This document shows, piece by piece, positions 17,311-26,950 of a DNA stretch of 64,000 bases. The DNA comes from Haloimpatiens massiliensis (GTDB lineage: Bacteria; Bacillota; Clostridia; Clostridiales; Clostridiaceae): assembly GCF_900184255.1 (NCBI RefSeq), contig NZ_LT854640.1, forward strand, positions 345-64,344, in the 5' to 3' direction. The position numbers were made by a program, and so were the translations under genes. Position 1 is the first letter of the stretch; every line of letters begins with the position of its first letter. The notes under the pieces were generated by a model. That model searched no databases and was not told where the DNA came from. It saw only the letters and a program-made list of their open reading frames with translations.

Positions 17311-18019
17311 TAAATTCATTAATTTATTAGGTTATAATATTTTTAAAAATGATATTAATGATTTAATGCAGTATATTAATAATTTCAACAAGATTAATAT
17401 AATTTCAGGGAACCCAGATATCCTATATAGCGGATTAAAAAAACCTGAGTTATATAATAGCTTTACCTCGGAAAATAGTTTAATAATACCTGATGGCATT
17501 GGGACAGTATTAGCATCTAAGATAATAAAAAATCCTGTTAGAGGAAAAATAGCAGGTATAGATTTAATGAAAAATATTTTAAAGGAATGTGAAAAAGAAA
17601 ATAAAGGGGTTTATTTTTTAGGAGCATCCCAAGAAAATTTAGATGCATGTGTTCAAAATATAAGTAATGAGCTTCCTAAATTAAATATAGTTGGATTTAG
17701 AAATGGATACTTTAATTCAGAAGATGAAGCAGAGATAGTAAATGATATCATTAGTAAAGAACCTTATGCAGTGTTTATTGCATTGGGTTGTCCTAAACAG
17801 GAAAATTTTATTATTAAATACATGAATAAGATTCCAGCTACAATTTTTATGGGAGTTGGGGGAAGCTTTGATGTCATAGGGGAAAAAACTAAGAGAGCTC
17901 CTAAATGGATGATAGATTTAGGATTAGAATGGCTTTATAGAACAATAAAAGAACCATATAGAATTAAGCGATTAGGCAGTATTCCTAAATTTTTATTAGA
18001 AGTTGTAAAGAGTAAATAA
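17303..18019 (+). CDS. WecG/TagA/CpsF family glycosyltransferase (GT26)
   Basis: 238 residues, the family's usual length. Motifs are NIISGNPDILYSG, IPDGIGTVLASKI, GVYFLGASQENL, ALGCPKQENFI and VGGSFDVIGEKTKRAPKWM. Members transfer ManNAc or ManNAcA from the UDP-sugar to a lipid-linked acceptor (as TagA does in wall teichoic acid and WecG in enterobacterial common antigen). wecB and the UDP-ManNAc dehydrogenase in the same locus supply those donors. The start overlaps the end of the upstream polymerase by 8 bases, implying translational coupling. Confidence 0.9.
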   Translation: MSDKFINLLGYNIFKNDINDLMQYINNFNKINIISGNPDILYSGLKKPELYNSFTSENSLIIPDGIGTVLASKIIKNPVRGKIAGIDLMKNILKECEKENKGVYFLGASQENLDACVQNISNELPKLNIVGFRNGYFNSEDEAEIVNDIISKEPYAVFIALGCPKQENFIIKYMNKIPATIFMGVGGSFDVIGEKTKRAPKWMIDLGLEWLYRTIKEPYRIKRLGSIPKFLLEVVKSK

Positions 18020-18041
18020 TTATACAACTGAGGAGGGACGT

Positions 18042-19316
18042 ATGAATATATTATTTATAGCTTGTTATGCACCATTTATAAATAATTCAGCAGCTATAAG
18101 GACATTACAGTATTTAAATAAAATATCTAATACAAGTGGGTATAAAGTACATTTATTGACTGTGAATTTTCCTAAAGATTCCATATATTATGATGAAAAT
18201 TTAGCCGGTATGATAGCTCCTGAGGTTAAAGTACATTTAATAGATGGTGGAATAATATTTAATAAATTTATGCCCAGAAAGTCAACTAGTAATGTATCAA
18301 AAAATATTAAAAAGAGTAGGAAAAATAAATTTTTAAGAAGGATTAAAAATTATTTAGCTACACCAGATATGTATATAAGATGGGCTAATAAAGCTGCTAA
18401 ATTTGGAATAAACCTTATGGAGAAGGAAAAGTTTGATGTGATTTTTTCAATGCATGAACCTCCCTCATCACATATATGCGCTTATTACATAAAGAAAAAG
18501 TTTAAAAATGTAAAATGGATAAGTTATTGGAGTGATCCGTGGTTAAAAGATTCTACGAGAGAAAATAGTTTTTGGTTAAAAAGATTGATAGAGAAAAAGT
18601 TAGAAAAAAAAGTAGTTAGGTTAAGTGATAAATTTTTATTTGTAACGGAGCCTAATAGGATTGATTATATAAACACGTATAACATTCCAGATGAAAAGAC
18701 AAATATAGTTTCAAGGGGATTTGATTTGGAATTTTATACAAAAATTGAAGAAAAAGATCCTCCTAAACTTATACAGAAGGATAAAATTAATTTTTTATAT
18801 GCGGGAGAGATTTTTTCTAAGTTGAGGGATTTAAAGCCTTTTATCAATGCGTTAAATAAATTAAAATCCAATGATATAGATTTATATAAAAAGCTAAACA
18901 TATTGTTTTTTGGAAATATAGATGATGAGGCTATAAAAAATGATTTAGATAATATTGATGTGGTAACGGTTAATGGACGTATTTCCTATGATAAAGTTGT
19001 AGAGTATATGGTTAATTCAGAAGTATTATTGTTATTTGGGAATAAAAATTCTAAACAAATTCCAGCTAAAATATATGATTATTTTGGCACTAAAGCTAAA
19101 ATAGTAGTTATTTATGGAGATGAATCCGATCCAATAAAAGAATTGGTTGAAAATAATGATAAATGTATATGCATTAATAATAGTGAGATTGATATACATA
19201 ATACTTTAAAAAGTATAGCACAAGAAAATAAGGAAGAAATAATTGCAGATAGAGATTTAAATTATGAGTGGAAGAATATAGTTGAAAAGTTAATAGAAAT
19301 TATTGAAGAAAATTAA
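18042..19316 (+). CDS. Glycosyltransferase, GT4-like
   Basis: 424 residues with a GT-B layout. Landmarks are N-terminal FIACYAPFINNSAAIRTLQY, mid-protein FDVIFSMHEPPSSHI and ISYWSDPWLKDSTR, and C-terminal FLYAGEIFSKLRDLKPF and IPAKIYDYFGTKAK. The ISYWSDPW segment is typical of a group of surface-polysaccharide transferases. Donor and acceptor are unknown. It follows the GT26 gene by 22 bases with a clear ribosome site (gaggaggga), so it is part of the same operon. Confidence 0.75.
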   Translation: MNILFIACYAPFINNSAAIRTLQYLNKISNTSGYKVHLLTVNFPKDSIYYDENLAGMIAPEVKVHLIDGGIIFNKFMPRKSTSNVSKNIKKSRKNKFLRRIKNYLATPDMYIRWANKAAKFGINLMEKEKFDVIFSMHEPPSSHICAYYIKKKFKNVKWISYWSDPWLKDSTRENSFWLKRLIEKKLEKKVVRLSDKFLFVTEPNRIDYINTYNIPDEKTNIVSRGFDLEFYTKIEEKDPPKLIQKDKINFLYAGEIFSKLRDLKPFINALNKLKSNDIDLYKKLNILFFGNIDDEAIKNDLDNIDVVTVNGRISYDKVVEYMVNSEVLLLFGNKNSKQIPAKIYDYFGTKAKIVVIYGDESDPIKELVENNDKCICINNSEIDIHNTLKSIAQENKEEIIADRDLNYEWKNIVEKLIEIIEEN

Positions 19317-19378
19317 TTTTAGGATTATTATATATTAGTGATTATATGTTGTAATAATAATAGAAATGAGGTAATACG

Positions 19379-20608
19379 ATGGGAGTATTAAATATTATAG
19401 GTTTAGGATATATTGGATTGCCTACATTATTAATGTTTGCATCTCATGGAATAGAGGCTGTAGGAACAGATCTGAATATAGAATTAGTAGATAAATTAAA
19501 TAAAGGGGAGCTTACTTTTAAAGAAGAAGGGTTAGATTTAATTTTTGAACAAGCTATAAATAAAGGGGTAAGATTTTCTAATGAATATTGTTCCACTGAT
19601 AAGTATATTATAACAGTACCTACTCCTTATATGGAGGATAGTAAAAAAATAGATGTAAGTTATTTAGTAACGGCAACTAAAAGTGTATTAGAGGTATGTA
19701 AGAAAGGTACTATATTAGTTATTGAATCTACCATATCCCCAGGGACTATTGATAAGTATGTAAAACCTTTAGTTATTGAAAAAGGATTTGAGCTAGGAAA
19801 GGATATACATATTGTTCATGCTCCAGAGAGAATAATACCTGGTAAAATGGTTTATGAATTACTTAATAATTCAAGAACTATAGGGGCAGATGAAAAAAGT
19901 ATAGGAGAAGAAGTTAAGTCTTGGTATAAATCCTTTTGTAAAGGGGACATAGTTGTTACTAGTATTAAAGTGGCGGAAATGTCTAAAGTAGTAGAAAATA
20001 CTTATAGAGACATTAATATAGCTTTTGCAAATGAATTAGTTAAAATATGTTACAAGGAAAATATAGATGTTTATGAACTTATAAAAATTGCTAATATGCA
20101 TCCAAGAGTCAATATATTAACCCCTGGTCCAGGAGTTGGGGGACATTGTATTTCTGTAGATCCATGGTTTTTGGTAGGAGATTATCCTGATATAACTAAA
20201 ATAATTTTATCTGCCAGGGAACAAAATGATTCTATGCCTGAATATGTGCTAAACAAAACAATGGAAATTATGAAAGAAAATCACATATATGATTTCGAGA
20301 AAGTTGGGTTCTACGGTATTACATATAAAGAAAATGTAGACGACACAAGACAGAGTCCAACACTACAACTTATTAAGCAACTTAAGAAACGTAATATTAG
20401 AGGATATAAAGTGTATGATCCTATGGTTAAGAAGGTAAAAGTTGATTTTCAAGTTATGAATTTAGAAAAATTTTTAGAAGGATTAGAAATAGTAGTGGTG
20501 TTAGTTGGGCACGATGAAATAAAGCATAATCAAGAGTTATTGAAAGACAAAATTGTATATGACACTAGAAATGTTATACAAAAATCAAAGAAATTATATA
20601 AACTTTAA
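19379..20608 (+). CDS. wecC: UDP-N-acetyl-D-mannosamine dehydrogenase
   Basis: 409 residues. The N-terminal NAD-binding site is IIGLGYIGLPT, and the central and C-terminal UDP-sugar dehydrogenase domains follow. The catalytic Cys lies in GPGVGGHCISVDPWFL, and IESTISPGTIDKY, HAPERIIPGKM and YKENVDDTRQSPTLQL are conserved blocks. The VDPWFL sequence after the Cys is typical of the ManNAc-type enzymes rather than UDP-glucose dehydrogenase. It oxidises UDP-ManNAc twice to UDP-ManNAcA using NAD+. With wecB and the GT26 transferase it implies ManNAcA (or ManNAc) in the surface polymer. Confidence 0.9.
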   Translation: MGVLNIIGLGYIGLPTLLMFASHGIEAVGTDLNIELVDKLNKGELTFKEEGLDLIFEQAINKGVRFSNEYCSTDKYIITVPTPYMEDSKKIDVSYLVTATKSVLEVCKKGTILVIESTISPGTIDKYVKPLVIEKGFELGKDIHIVHAPERIIPGKMVYELLNNSRTIGADEKSIGEEVKSWYKSFCKGDIVVTSIKVAEMSKVVENTYRDINIAFANELVKICYKENIDVYELIKIANMHPRVNILTPGPGVGGHCISVDPWFLVGDYPDITKIILSAREQNDSMPEYVLNKTMEIMKENHIYDFEKVGFYGITYKENVDDTRQSPTLQLIKQLKKRNIRGYKVYDPMVKKVKVDFQVMNLEKFLEGLEIVVVLVGHDEIKHNQELLKDKIVYDTRNVIQKSKKLYKL

Positions 20609-20623
20609 AAGGAATGAAGTTAA

Positions 20624-21763
20624 ATGCATGTTATGTTTGTACCTTCATGGTATTCTACACCTAGAAATAAGGTTCATGGTAGTTTTTTTAAAGAACAAGC
20701 ACAAGCTTTAGCTGAGCATGGAGTTAAAGTAACTGTAGCTTTTAATGAAATATGGCCTTTAACGTTATTGGGAAAAATAAACGAGAAAAAAGGTATTAGT
20801 ATACAAAATGAAGACGGATTAAAAACCTATAGATATAAAAACTATAATTATTTACCTAAAAATCCTCTTATGTTTATGTTTTTTAATAAAAGATTAGAGA
20901 AATTGTATAAATTGATTTCAGAAAGAGAAGGCAAAATAGATTTAATTCATGCTCATTCATCACTATGGGGAGGCATAAGTGCAGAATATATAAGTGGTAA
21001 ATATAATATTCCTTTAATTATAACTGAGCATTCTTCTATAACCTATAGTAAATATTTGAAGCCAAGCTACAAAAAGTATGTTGTGAATTCTTACAAAAAT
21101 GCTTCTAAATTAATTGCAGTTGGTGAAGGGTTAAAAGAAGAGTTGTGTGATTTAACAAAAAGAAATGAAGTAGAGGTCATTCCTAATTTAGTAAACTTAG
21201 AATTATTTAAACCCATGAAATTAGAAAAAAATAGTGAATTTACTTTTTTTTCATTAGCTTTTCTAGAAGGGGAAAAGGGAATGGATACACTTATAAAATC
21301 CTTTGCTAAAAAATTTAAAAATATTAATGCTAAATTGGTAATAGGTGGAGATGGCAGTCAAAAAAAGCAGTTAAAGGAACTGAGTAATAATTTAAATATA
21401 AGTGATAAAGTAGAGTTCTTAGGGGCACTAACAAGAAAAGAAGTAGTAGCACAGATGAATAAATGTGATTGCTTTGTATTAGCATCTAGACATGAAACTT
21501 TTGGTGTGGTTTATGTTGAAGCATTAGCTTGTGGGAAACCTATAATAGGTACCTATAATGGTGGTGCTAATGGAATAATAAATAGCGAAAATGGATTGAT
21601 TGTTCCAATTGATGACGAAGAAAAGCTATCAAATGCCATGTTAGAAGTTATGAAAAATTATTCTAGTTATGATTCAGAAATTATTAGAAACAATTGTGAA
21701 AATAAGTATTCTAAACAAAATATAGTTAAAAATATAATTAAAGCATATAAAGAAGTATTATGA
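20624..21763 (+). CDS. Glycosyltransferase family 4 protein
   Basis: 379 residues, GT-B fold. Landmarks are N-terminal PSWYSTPRNKVHGSFFKEQA, HAHSSLWGGISAEY and TEHSSITYSKY, with C-terminal EKGMDTLIKSF, VIGGDGSQKKQLKEL and the donor-binding EALACGKPIIGTYNGG. It is a cytoplasmic retaining transferase for the locus polymer. Its TGA stop (21761-21763) is the first three bases of a palindromic repeat element, so the element inserted at, or created, the end of the gene. Confidence 0.85.
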   Translation: MHVMFVPSWYSTPRNKVHGSFFKEQAQALAEHGVKVTVAFNEIWPLTLLGKINEKKGISIQNEDGLKTYRYKNYNYLPKNPLMFMFFNKRLEKLYKLISEREGKIDLIHAHSSLWGGISAEYISGKYNIPLIITEHSSITYSKYLKPSYKKYVVNSYKNASKLIAVGEGLKEELCDLTKRNEVEVIPNLVNLELFKPMKLEKNSEFTFFSLAFLEGEKGMDTLIKSFAKKFKNINAKLVIGGDGSQKKQLKELSNNLNISDKVEFLGALTRKEVVAQMNKCDCFVLASRHETFGVVYVEALACGKPIIGTYNGGANGIINSENGLIVPIDDEEKLSNAMLEVMKNYSSYDSEIIRNNCENKYSKQNIVKNIIKAYKEVL

Positions 21764-21932
21764 TTAACCCACAAAAAGCATTATATTACTTGAATTATGA
21801 AATTTCTCTGGAATGACTTGCATAAGAAGCGAAGGAACTATTTAAATTAAATTTATTGTTCCGAGCTTTTATGCAAGTCATGGAGGAGAAATTTCATAAT
21901 TCCACCATATTGTACCTTTTTGTGGTTTAATT
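21761..21932 (+). mobile_element. MITE-like palindromic element, family 2, full copy (R2A)
   Basis: 172 bases with imperfect ~16-base terminal inverted repeats (tgattaacccacaaaa and ttttgtggtttaatta). The body is also palindromic: a left gaattatgaaatttc pairs with a right gaaatttcataattc, and an inner left atgacttgcataa pairs with a right ttatgcaagtcat. No coding capacity. It matches a right half-copy at 51688 and an internally deleted, inverted copy at 60001. It is likely a non-autonomous element moved by a transposase absent from this window. Confidence 0.85.
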
Positions 21933-21997
21933 ATTAGAATAATAAAATACTAACCACACATACTAAAGTTAATACAAAGAAATAGGAGTGTGGTTAT

Positions 21998-22546
21998 ATG
22001 GATTTTTATTCAGTTATAGAAAATAGAACTAGTATAAAGGAATTTAATAGTACACCTATAGATAGGAGTAAGCTGGATAGAATGATAAATGCAGCTATGA
22101 TGGCACCTTCTTGGAAAAATAATACGTCATACAAAATTATAATAGTGGATAATGATACTACAAAATCACAGTTAGCATCCACGGTTAAAAATAATACTGA
22201 TGATACAGCTAAATCAATGCAAAGAGCACCAGTAGTTTGTGTTATTGTAGCAGATCCTAATATGTCTGGTGTAGTAAACAATCAACAATACTATTTAGTA
22301 GATAGTGCTATAGCAATGGAGCACTTTATATTAGCAGCAGCTAACGAGGGCTATGGAACTTGCTGGATAGGTGCTTTTGATGAAAACAGCGTAAAAAGCA
22401 TTTTGAATGTACCAAGTAATTATAGAGTAGTTGCTATGACTCCTGTAGGTGAAATACAACAAGATAAAAAGCATTATCAAAAGAAAGATGTAAGAGAATA
22501 TGTATTTACTAATTCATGGCAGCAACCATATACAGAAAGTAAATAG
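21998..22546 (+). CDS. Nitroreductase family protein
   Basis: 182 residues, an FMN-dependent nitroreductase fold of the short type. ENRTSIKEFNSTPID near the N-terminus resembles the FMN phosphate-binding Arg-Arg/Ser region. MINAAMMAPSWKNN is the usual helix with the Ser/Asn that contacts FMN, and AANEGYGTCWIGAFDENSV the late conserved block, and YRVVAMTPVGE precedes the C-terminus. The natural substrate is unknown; such enzymes reduce quinones, nitro compounds or enones with NAD(P)H. It lies between polysaccharide genes but has its own terminator, so it is probably not functionally part of that pathway. Confidence 0.85.
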   Translation: MDFYSVIENRTSIKEFNSTPIDRSKLDRMINAAMMAPSWKNNTSYKIIIVDNDTTKSQLASTVKNNTDDTAKSMQRAPVVCVIVADPNMSGVVNNQQYYLVDSAIAMEHFILAAANEGYGTCWIGAFDENSVKSILNVPSNYRVVAMTPVGEIQQDKKHYQKKDVREYVFTNSWQQPYTESK

Positions 22547-22561
22547 TAGATTTTAAAAATG

Positions 22562-22604
22562 AACACGACAACACTTTATTTTAAAGTGTATGTTGTGTTT
22601 TTGT
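22562..22604 (+). terminator. Terminator after the nitroreductase gene
   Basis: A long imperfect stem of about 16 bp (aacacgacaacacttt with aaagtgtatgttgtgtt) followed by tttttgtattt. Confidence 0.75.
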
Positions 22605-22670
22605 ATTTAATACTTAAAAATTATTTGTAAAGGCTTATATAGTTAATAGATTGTAAAAAGCATATAAATA

Positions 22671-22700
22671 TTGGACTTTAGGACTAAATAGATATATAAT
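22671..22700 (+). promoter_or_regulatory. Probable sigma-A promoter for the flippase gene
   Basis: TTGGAC at 22671-22676 and TATAAT at 22695-22700 with an 18-base spacer, about 60 bases ahead of the start codon. A second TATAAT at 22709-22714 is an alternative -10. Confidence 0.5.
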
Positions 22701-22761
22701 TTGTATGGTATAATCAAAGAATAAGTATTTTATAATTATAATTTAGATTTGGAGGAACCTT

Positions 22762-24204
22762 ATGGAGACAGGCAGTGAAAAAGAAGGAATTAATAGTTTT
22801 CTAAAAAAATTTGCGGGGTTTTCCGTTGGTCCCATAGTTTCTGCTATATTAAGCTTTTTAATAGTACCAATTACTAGTTATTTGGTGTCACCGGATGATT
22901 TCGGTAAATCTGCAATGTATACTATGGGGTATTCTATAAGTTCTCTTTTTATATTTTTAGGATTAGACCAATCATTTGTAAGAGAATATAATGAGCAGGA
23001 GAATAAGAGTAATTTGTTTTGGAATTCTTTGATAGTTCCATTAATTTTTTCTTTTATACTTGGAATCATATATATAGTTTTTTATAAACCTATATCTATT
23101 TTGATGTTTGATTCAGTAGAAAAGTATACAATAAATATTCTTGCATTTTCCCTTCCTTTTGCTGTAATAGATAGATTTAATCTTTTAACTTTAAGAATGG
23201 AAGAAAAAGCTAAGATATATTCTTTATTTAATATATTAAGTAAACTTTTAGTACTTTTTATAATGATTCCATATTTATTATTTATTGATAAAAGTTTTAA
23301 GGGAATTATAAATTCAAATTTTATAAGTTTAGTAGTTTTGTGTGTATTTGAAACTTATTTTTTAAGAAATGTTTGGAAGACGAGATTTAATATCAATAAA
23401 AAACTTATAAAGAAATTATTCAAATTTGGTTTACCATTAGTTCCAGCAACTATAATAAGTTGGTTCTTTAGTTCTATGGATAGGATAGCATTAAGGCAAT
23501 GGGGTACATTTAATGAAATAGGGTTGTACTCAGCAGCTTTTAAAATCGTTATGGTACTTGGAATAATACAACAGGCATTTTGCACATTTTGGACACCTAC
23601 TGCATTTAGGTGGTATAAAGATAAGGTGCCTAATGAAAAGTATATGAAAGTAAGTGATATGGTTATGAGTATAATGGTAGTACTATTCTCCTTTATAGTA
23701 CTATTTAAAGACATAATTATAAAAATACTCTCACCTAAATACGCTAGTGCAAATATAATAGTTCCATTTTTGTTATTCTTGCCTATAATGTATACTGTAT
23801 CTGAGACTACCACTTTAGGTATATCTTTTTCTAGAAAAACTTCATATAATATTATAATATCTTTGGTATCAGCAGTTACTAATTATATTGGTAATTTTAT
23901 ACTGGTACCTAAATTTGGAGCCATGGGAGCTTCTATTTCAACAGGAATATCATATTTGGTGTTTTTTTGGATGAGAACATTAATTTCTAGAAGACTATGG
24001 TTTAAATTTGATTTAGGTTTTTATGCTGTTAATTCAATTATGATGGTAATATTAGCTGCTGCAAGTATTAGATTAAATAATGTGATTATAAATATTATAA
24101 TTGTTATATTAATATTATTTGTAAATAGAAAGTATATACGAGATATTTTAAAATATGCTAAGTCTGTTTTAGTTAATGTTAAGTTTATAAAAATTAAAAA
24201 TTAA
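22762..24204 (+). CDS. Wzx-like oligosaccharide flippase (MATE/polysaccharide exporter superfamily)
   Basis: 480 residues with about twelve to fourteen membrane segments, the usual size of polysaccharide biosynthesis flippases. The N-terminal KFAGFSVGPIVSAILSFLIV, GLPLVPATIISWFFSSMDR and PKFGAMGASISTGISYLVF match the family's conserved helices. It should flip undecaprenyl-linked repeat units to the outer face for the Wzy proteins. It stands apart from the transferases, behind its own promoter and after the nitroreductase gene. The ribosome site is ggaggaacc. Confidence 0.88.
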   Translation: METGSEKEGINSFLKKFAGFSVGPIVSAILSFLIVPITSYLVSPDDFGKSAMYTMGYSISSLFIFLGLDQSFVREYNEQENKSNLFWNSLIVPLIFSFILGIIYIVFYKPISILMFDSVEKYTINILAFSLPFAVIDRFNLLTLRMEEKAKIYSLFNILSKLLVLFIMIPYLLFIDKSFKGIINSNFISLVVLCVFETYFLRNVWKTRFNINKKLIKKLFKFGLPLVPATIISWFFSSMDRIALRQWGTFNEIGLYSAAFKIVMVLGIIQQAFCTFWTPTAFRWYKDKVPNEKYMKVSDMVMSIMVVLFSFIVLFKDIIIKILSPKYASANIIVPFLLFLPIMYTVSETTTLGISFSRKTSYNIIISLVSAVTNYIGNFILVPKFGAMGASISTGISYLVFFWMRTLISRRLWFKFDLGFYAVNSIMMVILAAASIRLNNVIINIIIVILILFVNRKYIRDILKYAKSVLVNVKFIKIKN

Positions 24205-24209
24205 TATAT

Positions 24210-24270
24210 AAAAAATTAAACTGTCAATGAAATTTACTAATTATAGTAGTTCTTGAGAGTTTAATTTTTT
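24210..24270 (+). terminator. Terminator after the flippase gene
   Basis: A 13-bp perfect stem (aaaaaattaaact with agtttaatttttt) flanks a 35-base loop. The 3' arm ends in six T residues. It marks the end of the polysaccharide locus. Confidence 0.6.
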
Positions 24271-24372
24271 GTATAAGAGAAAACTGAAAATTATGTACAT
24301 TTTTAAGACATAATTTCCAAAACATGATACAATTGTGGAGGAAAAGAATAATTGTAGGGAATGGGTGGAATT

Positions 24373-25239
24373 ATGTTTAAAAATGAAAAATTTAAGGGGA
24401 TTTTTTATCTTGTAATATCTGCTTCGGCTTTTGGAGTAATGCCTATAATTACAAAGTTTGTTTATGCTCAAGGGGTGAGTACTTATAGCCTTCTTTTTTA
24501 TAGGTTTTTGTTTGCGGGTATAATATTATCTATTTATACTATTTTTAAAAGAGTAAGTTTAAAGGTGAGCTTAAAGGGATTTTTAATTATAAGTATCGTA
24601 TCCATACTGGGTTATGCACTTACAGCAGTAACTTTATTTTCATCTTACAAATACATATCTGTTGGACTAGCTACTATGATATTGTATACATATCCTGCTA
24701 TAGTCACCATACTAGATTCTATTATATATAAGAATAAGATGAATAGAAAAAAGTTAATATCTTTAATAATGTGCTTTATAGGTTTGTGTTTTTTGGTGTT
24801 CAACAAATCGGCCAATTTAAATGTAACAGGTATAATTTTAGCATTTTTATCAGCCATATTTTTCTCTATATATGTGATAGGAGTATCTCATAAGTACGTT
24901 AAAGATATAAATAATTATGTAATGACAGAGTATATTTCTTTTATTGCTGGATTGTTTATTTTCTTAATAGGATTTTCTTATGGAGATATAAATTTGAAAA
25001 TAAATTTTGTTAGTTTTGTGTATATAGTAGCTCTTTCTCTTATATCTACAGTAATAGCCCTTATAACTTTTATAAATGGTGTAAAAATAGTAGGGCCATC
25101 AAAGGCTGCCATATTGAGTACATTAGAGCCTATAGTTAGTTTAATACTAGGAGTAATTATATTAAATGAGAGCTTTACATTTAATACTGCTCTAGGAAGT
25201 TTATTTGTAATAATAGGTGTAATTATTCTATCAAAATAA
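24373..25239 (+). CDS. EamA/DMT-superfamily transporter
   Basis: 288 residues from ATG 24373 (gggtgg just upstream; an in-frame ATG at 24361 has a poorly placed ribosome site). About ten membrane helices form two EamA halves: the first begins IFYLVISASAFGVMPIITK and the second includes FLSAIFFSIYVIGVSHKY and LSTLEPIVSLILGVIIL. The family exports or imports small metabolites and amino acids; the substrate here is unknown. It precedes the histidine genes by 136 bases, but nothing links them directly. Confidence 0.82.
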   Translation: MFKNEKFKGIFYLVISASAFGVMPIITKFVYAQGVSTYSLLFYRFLFAGIILSIYTIFKRVSLKVSLKGFLIISIVSILGYALTAVTLFSSYKYISVGLATMILYTYPAIVTILDSIIYKNKMNRKKLISLIMCFIGLCFLVFNKSANLNVTGIILAFLSAIFFSIYVIGVSHKYVKDINNYVMTEYISFIAGLFIFLIGFSYGDINLKINFVSFVYIVALSLISTVIALITFINGVKIVGPSKAAILSTLEPIVSLILGVIILNESFTFNTALGSLFVIIGVIILSK

Positions 25240-25375
25240 ATTTCATCAAATTAAAGCGATAGTATATTGAATAAATTCAGAATATTAAGACGGGCAGAAA
25301 TAGAGGTTTAAGAGAAAAAATATAGAATAGTATTAATAATTTGAAAAATAATATAATACTGGGGGTAAGGGAAAC

Positions 25376-26899
25376 ATGGAAAAGATAAAAATAAACGGTA
25401 ACATATTGACTTTACAAGAAGTTATAAAAGTATCTAGGGAGAATTATGAAATAGAATTAGAAGAAGAAGCAAAAGGAAAAATATTAGACTCAAGAAAAAT
25501 AATTGATGATATTGTAGAAAAAGAAAAGGTTGTATATGGTGTTACTACAGGATTTGGAAAGTTTTCAGAAGTTAGCATAACTCAAGATGATTGTAAAACA
25601 CTTCAAAGGAATTTGATTATATCACATGCTTGTGGCTTTGGAGAAAGTTTTTCTACAGAAGTAGTAAGAGCTATAATGCTTTTAAGAATAAACGCTCTAG
25701 CAAAGGGATATTCAGGTATAAGACTAGAAACATTAAATACACTTATAGATATGCTTAATAAGGGAGTCCATCCTGTAATTCCTGAAAAAGGTTCATTAGG
25801 AGCTTCTGGAGACTTAGCACCACTTGCACATATGGTTTTACCAATGTTAGGAGAAGGAGAAGCTGAATATAAGGGAGAAATACTTCCAGGAAAAGTTGCA
25901 ATGGAGAAAGCAGGTATAGAAACTATTGATTTAGTGGCAAAAGAAGGACTTGCTCTTATTAATGGTACTCCAGTAATGACTGGCGTTGGAGCTATATCTT
26001 TATACGATGCAATAAATCTTATAAAAACAGCAGATATAGCATGTGCATTATCAGCAGAGGCATTAAGAGGCATAACAGATGCTTATGATTTAAGGCTACA
26101 TGTGGTAAGACCACATGCGGGACAAATCAATACTGCAAAAAATCTTTTGAACTTAACAGAAGGAAGTACCTTTGTAACAAGACAGGGGGAAGTAAGAGTT
26201 CAAGATGCTTATACTTTAAGATGTGCACCTCAAGTTCATGGAGCTAGTAAAGATGCTGTAAATTACGTAAAAGAAAGAGTTGAAATAGAAATAAATTCTG
26301 TTACAGATAATCCTATAGTTACAAGAGAAGGGGATGTAATTTCAGGAGGAAACTTCCATGGACAACCTATGGCATTAAGTTTTGACTTCTTAGGAATAGC
26401 TGTATCTGAAATAGCCAATATATCAGAAAGAAGGCTTGAAAGACTTATAAACTATCAATTAAATGATTTACCACCATTCCTTGTAAAACATGGCGGATTA
26501 AATTCAGGATTTATGATAACTCAATATGCAGCAGCGGCTCTTGTTTCAGAAAATAAAGTATTAGCTCATCCAGCATCTGTAGATTCAATTCCATCTTCTG
26601 CAAATCAAGAGGATCATGTTAGTATGGGAACTATAGCTGCAAGAAAGAGCAGAGAAATATTAAAACATGCTCAAAGAGTACTAGCTACTGAAATTTTAGC
26701 AGCTTGCCAAGCTATAGATTTTAGAGAAGGATTTACTTTAGGAAAAGGAACTAAAGAAGCTTATGAATGTGTAAGAAAGCATATAGACTTTATAGAAAAC
26801 GATATAGTTATGTATAAAGAATTAGATAAATGTACCGAGTTAGTAAGCAGTGGAGAAATTTTAAAAGCAGTAGAGGATAAAGTTGAAGTTTTGTATTAG
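25376..26899 (+). CDS. hutH: Histidine ammonia-lyase
   Basis: 507 residues, the normal length. It converts L-histidine to trans-urocanate and ammonia. The self-forming MIO cofactor comes from Ala-Ser-Gly at residues 143-145 in GSLGASGDLAPLAH. The catalytic Tyr is in VVYGVTTGFGKF (about residue 54), and TDNPIV, GGNFHGQP and SANQEDHVSMG are conserved substrate-site blocks. It is the first gene of a cluster with ftcD, hutI, fchA and a YjiH-family gene. The start has gggggtaaggg upstream. Confidence 0.96.
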   Translation: MEKIKINGNILTLQEVIKVSRENYEIELEEEAKGKILDSRKIIDDIVEKEKVVYGVTTGFGKFSEVSITQDDCKTLQRNLIISHACGFGESFSTEVVRAIMLLRINALAKGYSGIRLETLNTLIDMLNKGVHPVIPEKGSLGASGDLAPLAHMVLPMLGEGEAEYKGEILPGKVAMEKAGIETIDLVAKEGLALINGTPVMTGVGAISLYDAINLIKTADIACALSAEALRGITDAYDLRLHVVRPHAGQINTAKNLLNLTEGSTFVTRQGEVRVQDAYTLRCAPQVHGASKDAVNYVKERVEIEINSVTDNPIVTREGDVISGGNFHGQPMALSFDFLGIAVSEIANISERRLERLINYQLNDLPPFLVKHGGLNSGFMITQYAAAALVSENKVLAHPASVDSIPSSANQEDHVSMGTIAARKSREILKHAQRVLATEILAACQAIDFREGFTLGKGTKEAYECVRKHIDFIENDIVMYKELDKCTELVSSGEILKAVEDKVEVLY

Positions 26900-26950
26900 A
26901 TTTAAATTAGCCTTTGGCTAAAATATATAAATTATAAGGAGGATTCACAT

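Noticed and set aside
21761..21932. Insertion sequence with transposase
   Set aside because: The element is only 172 bases and has no open frame of useful length; it is at most a non-autonomous element.
25603..26073. A 156-codon open frame on the minus strand inside hutH
   Set aside because: It is the antisense shadow of a strongly conserved gene, has no ribosome site, and its composition merely mirrors hutH codons.
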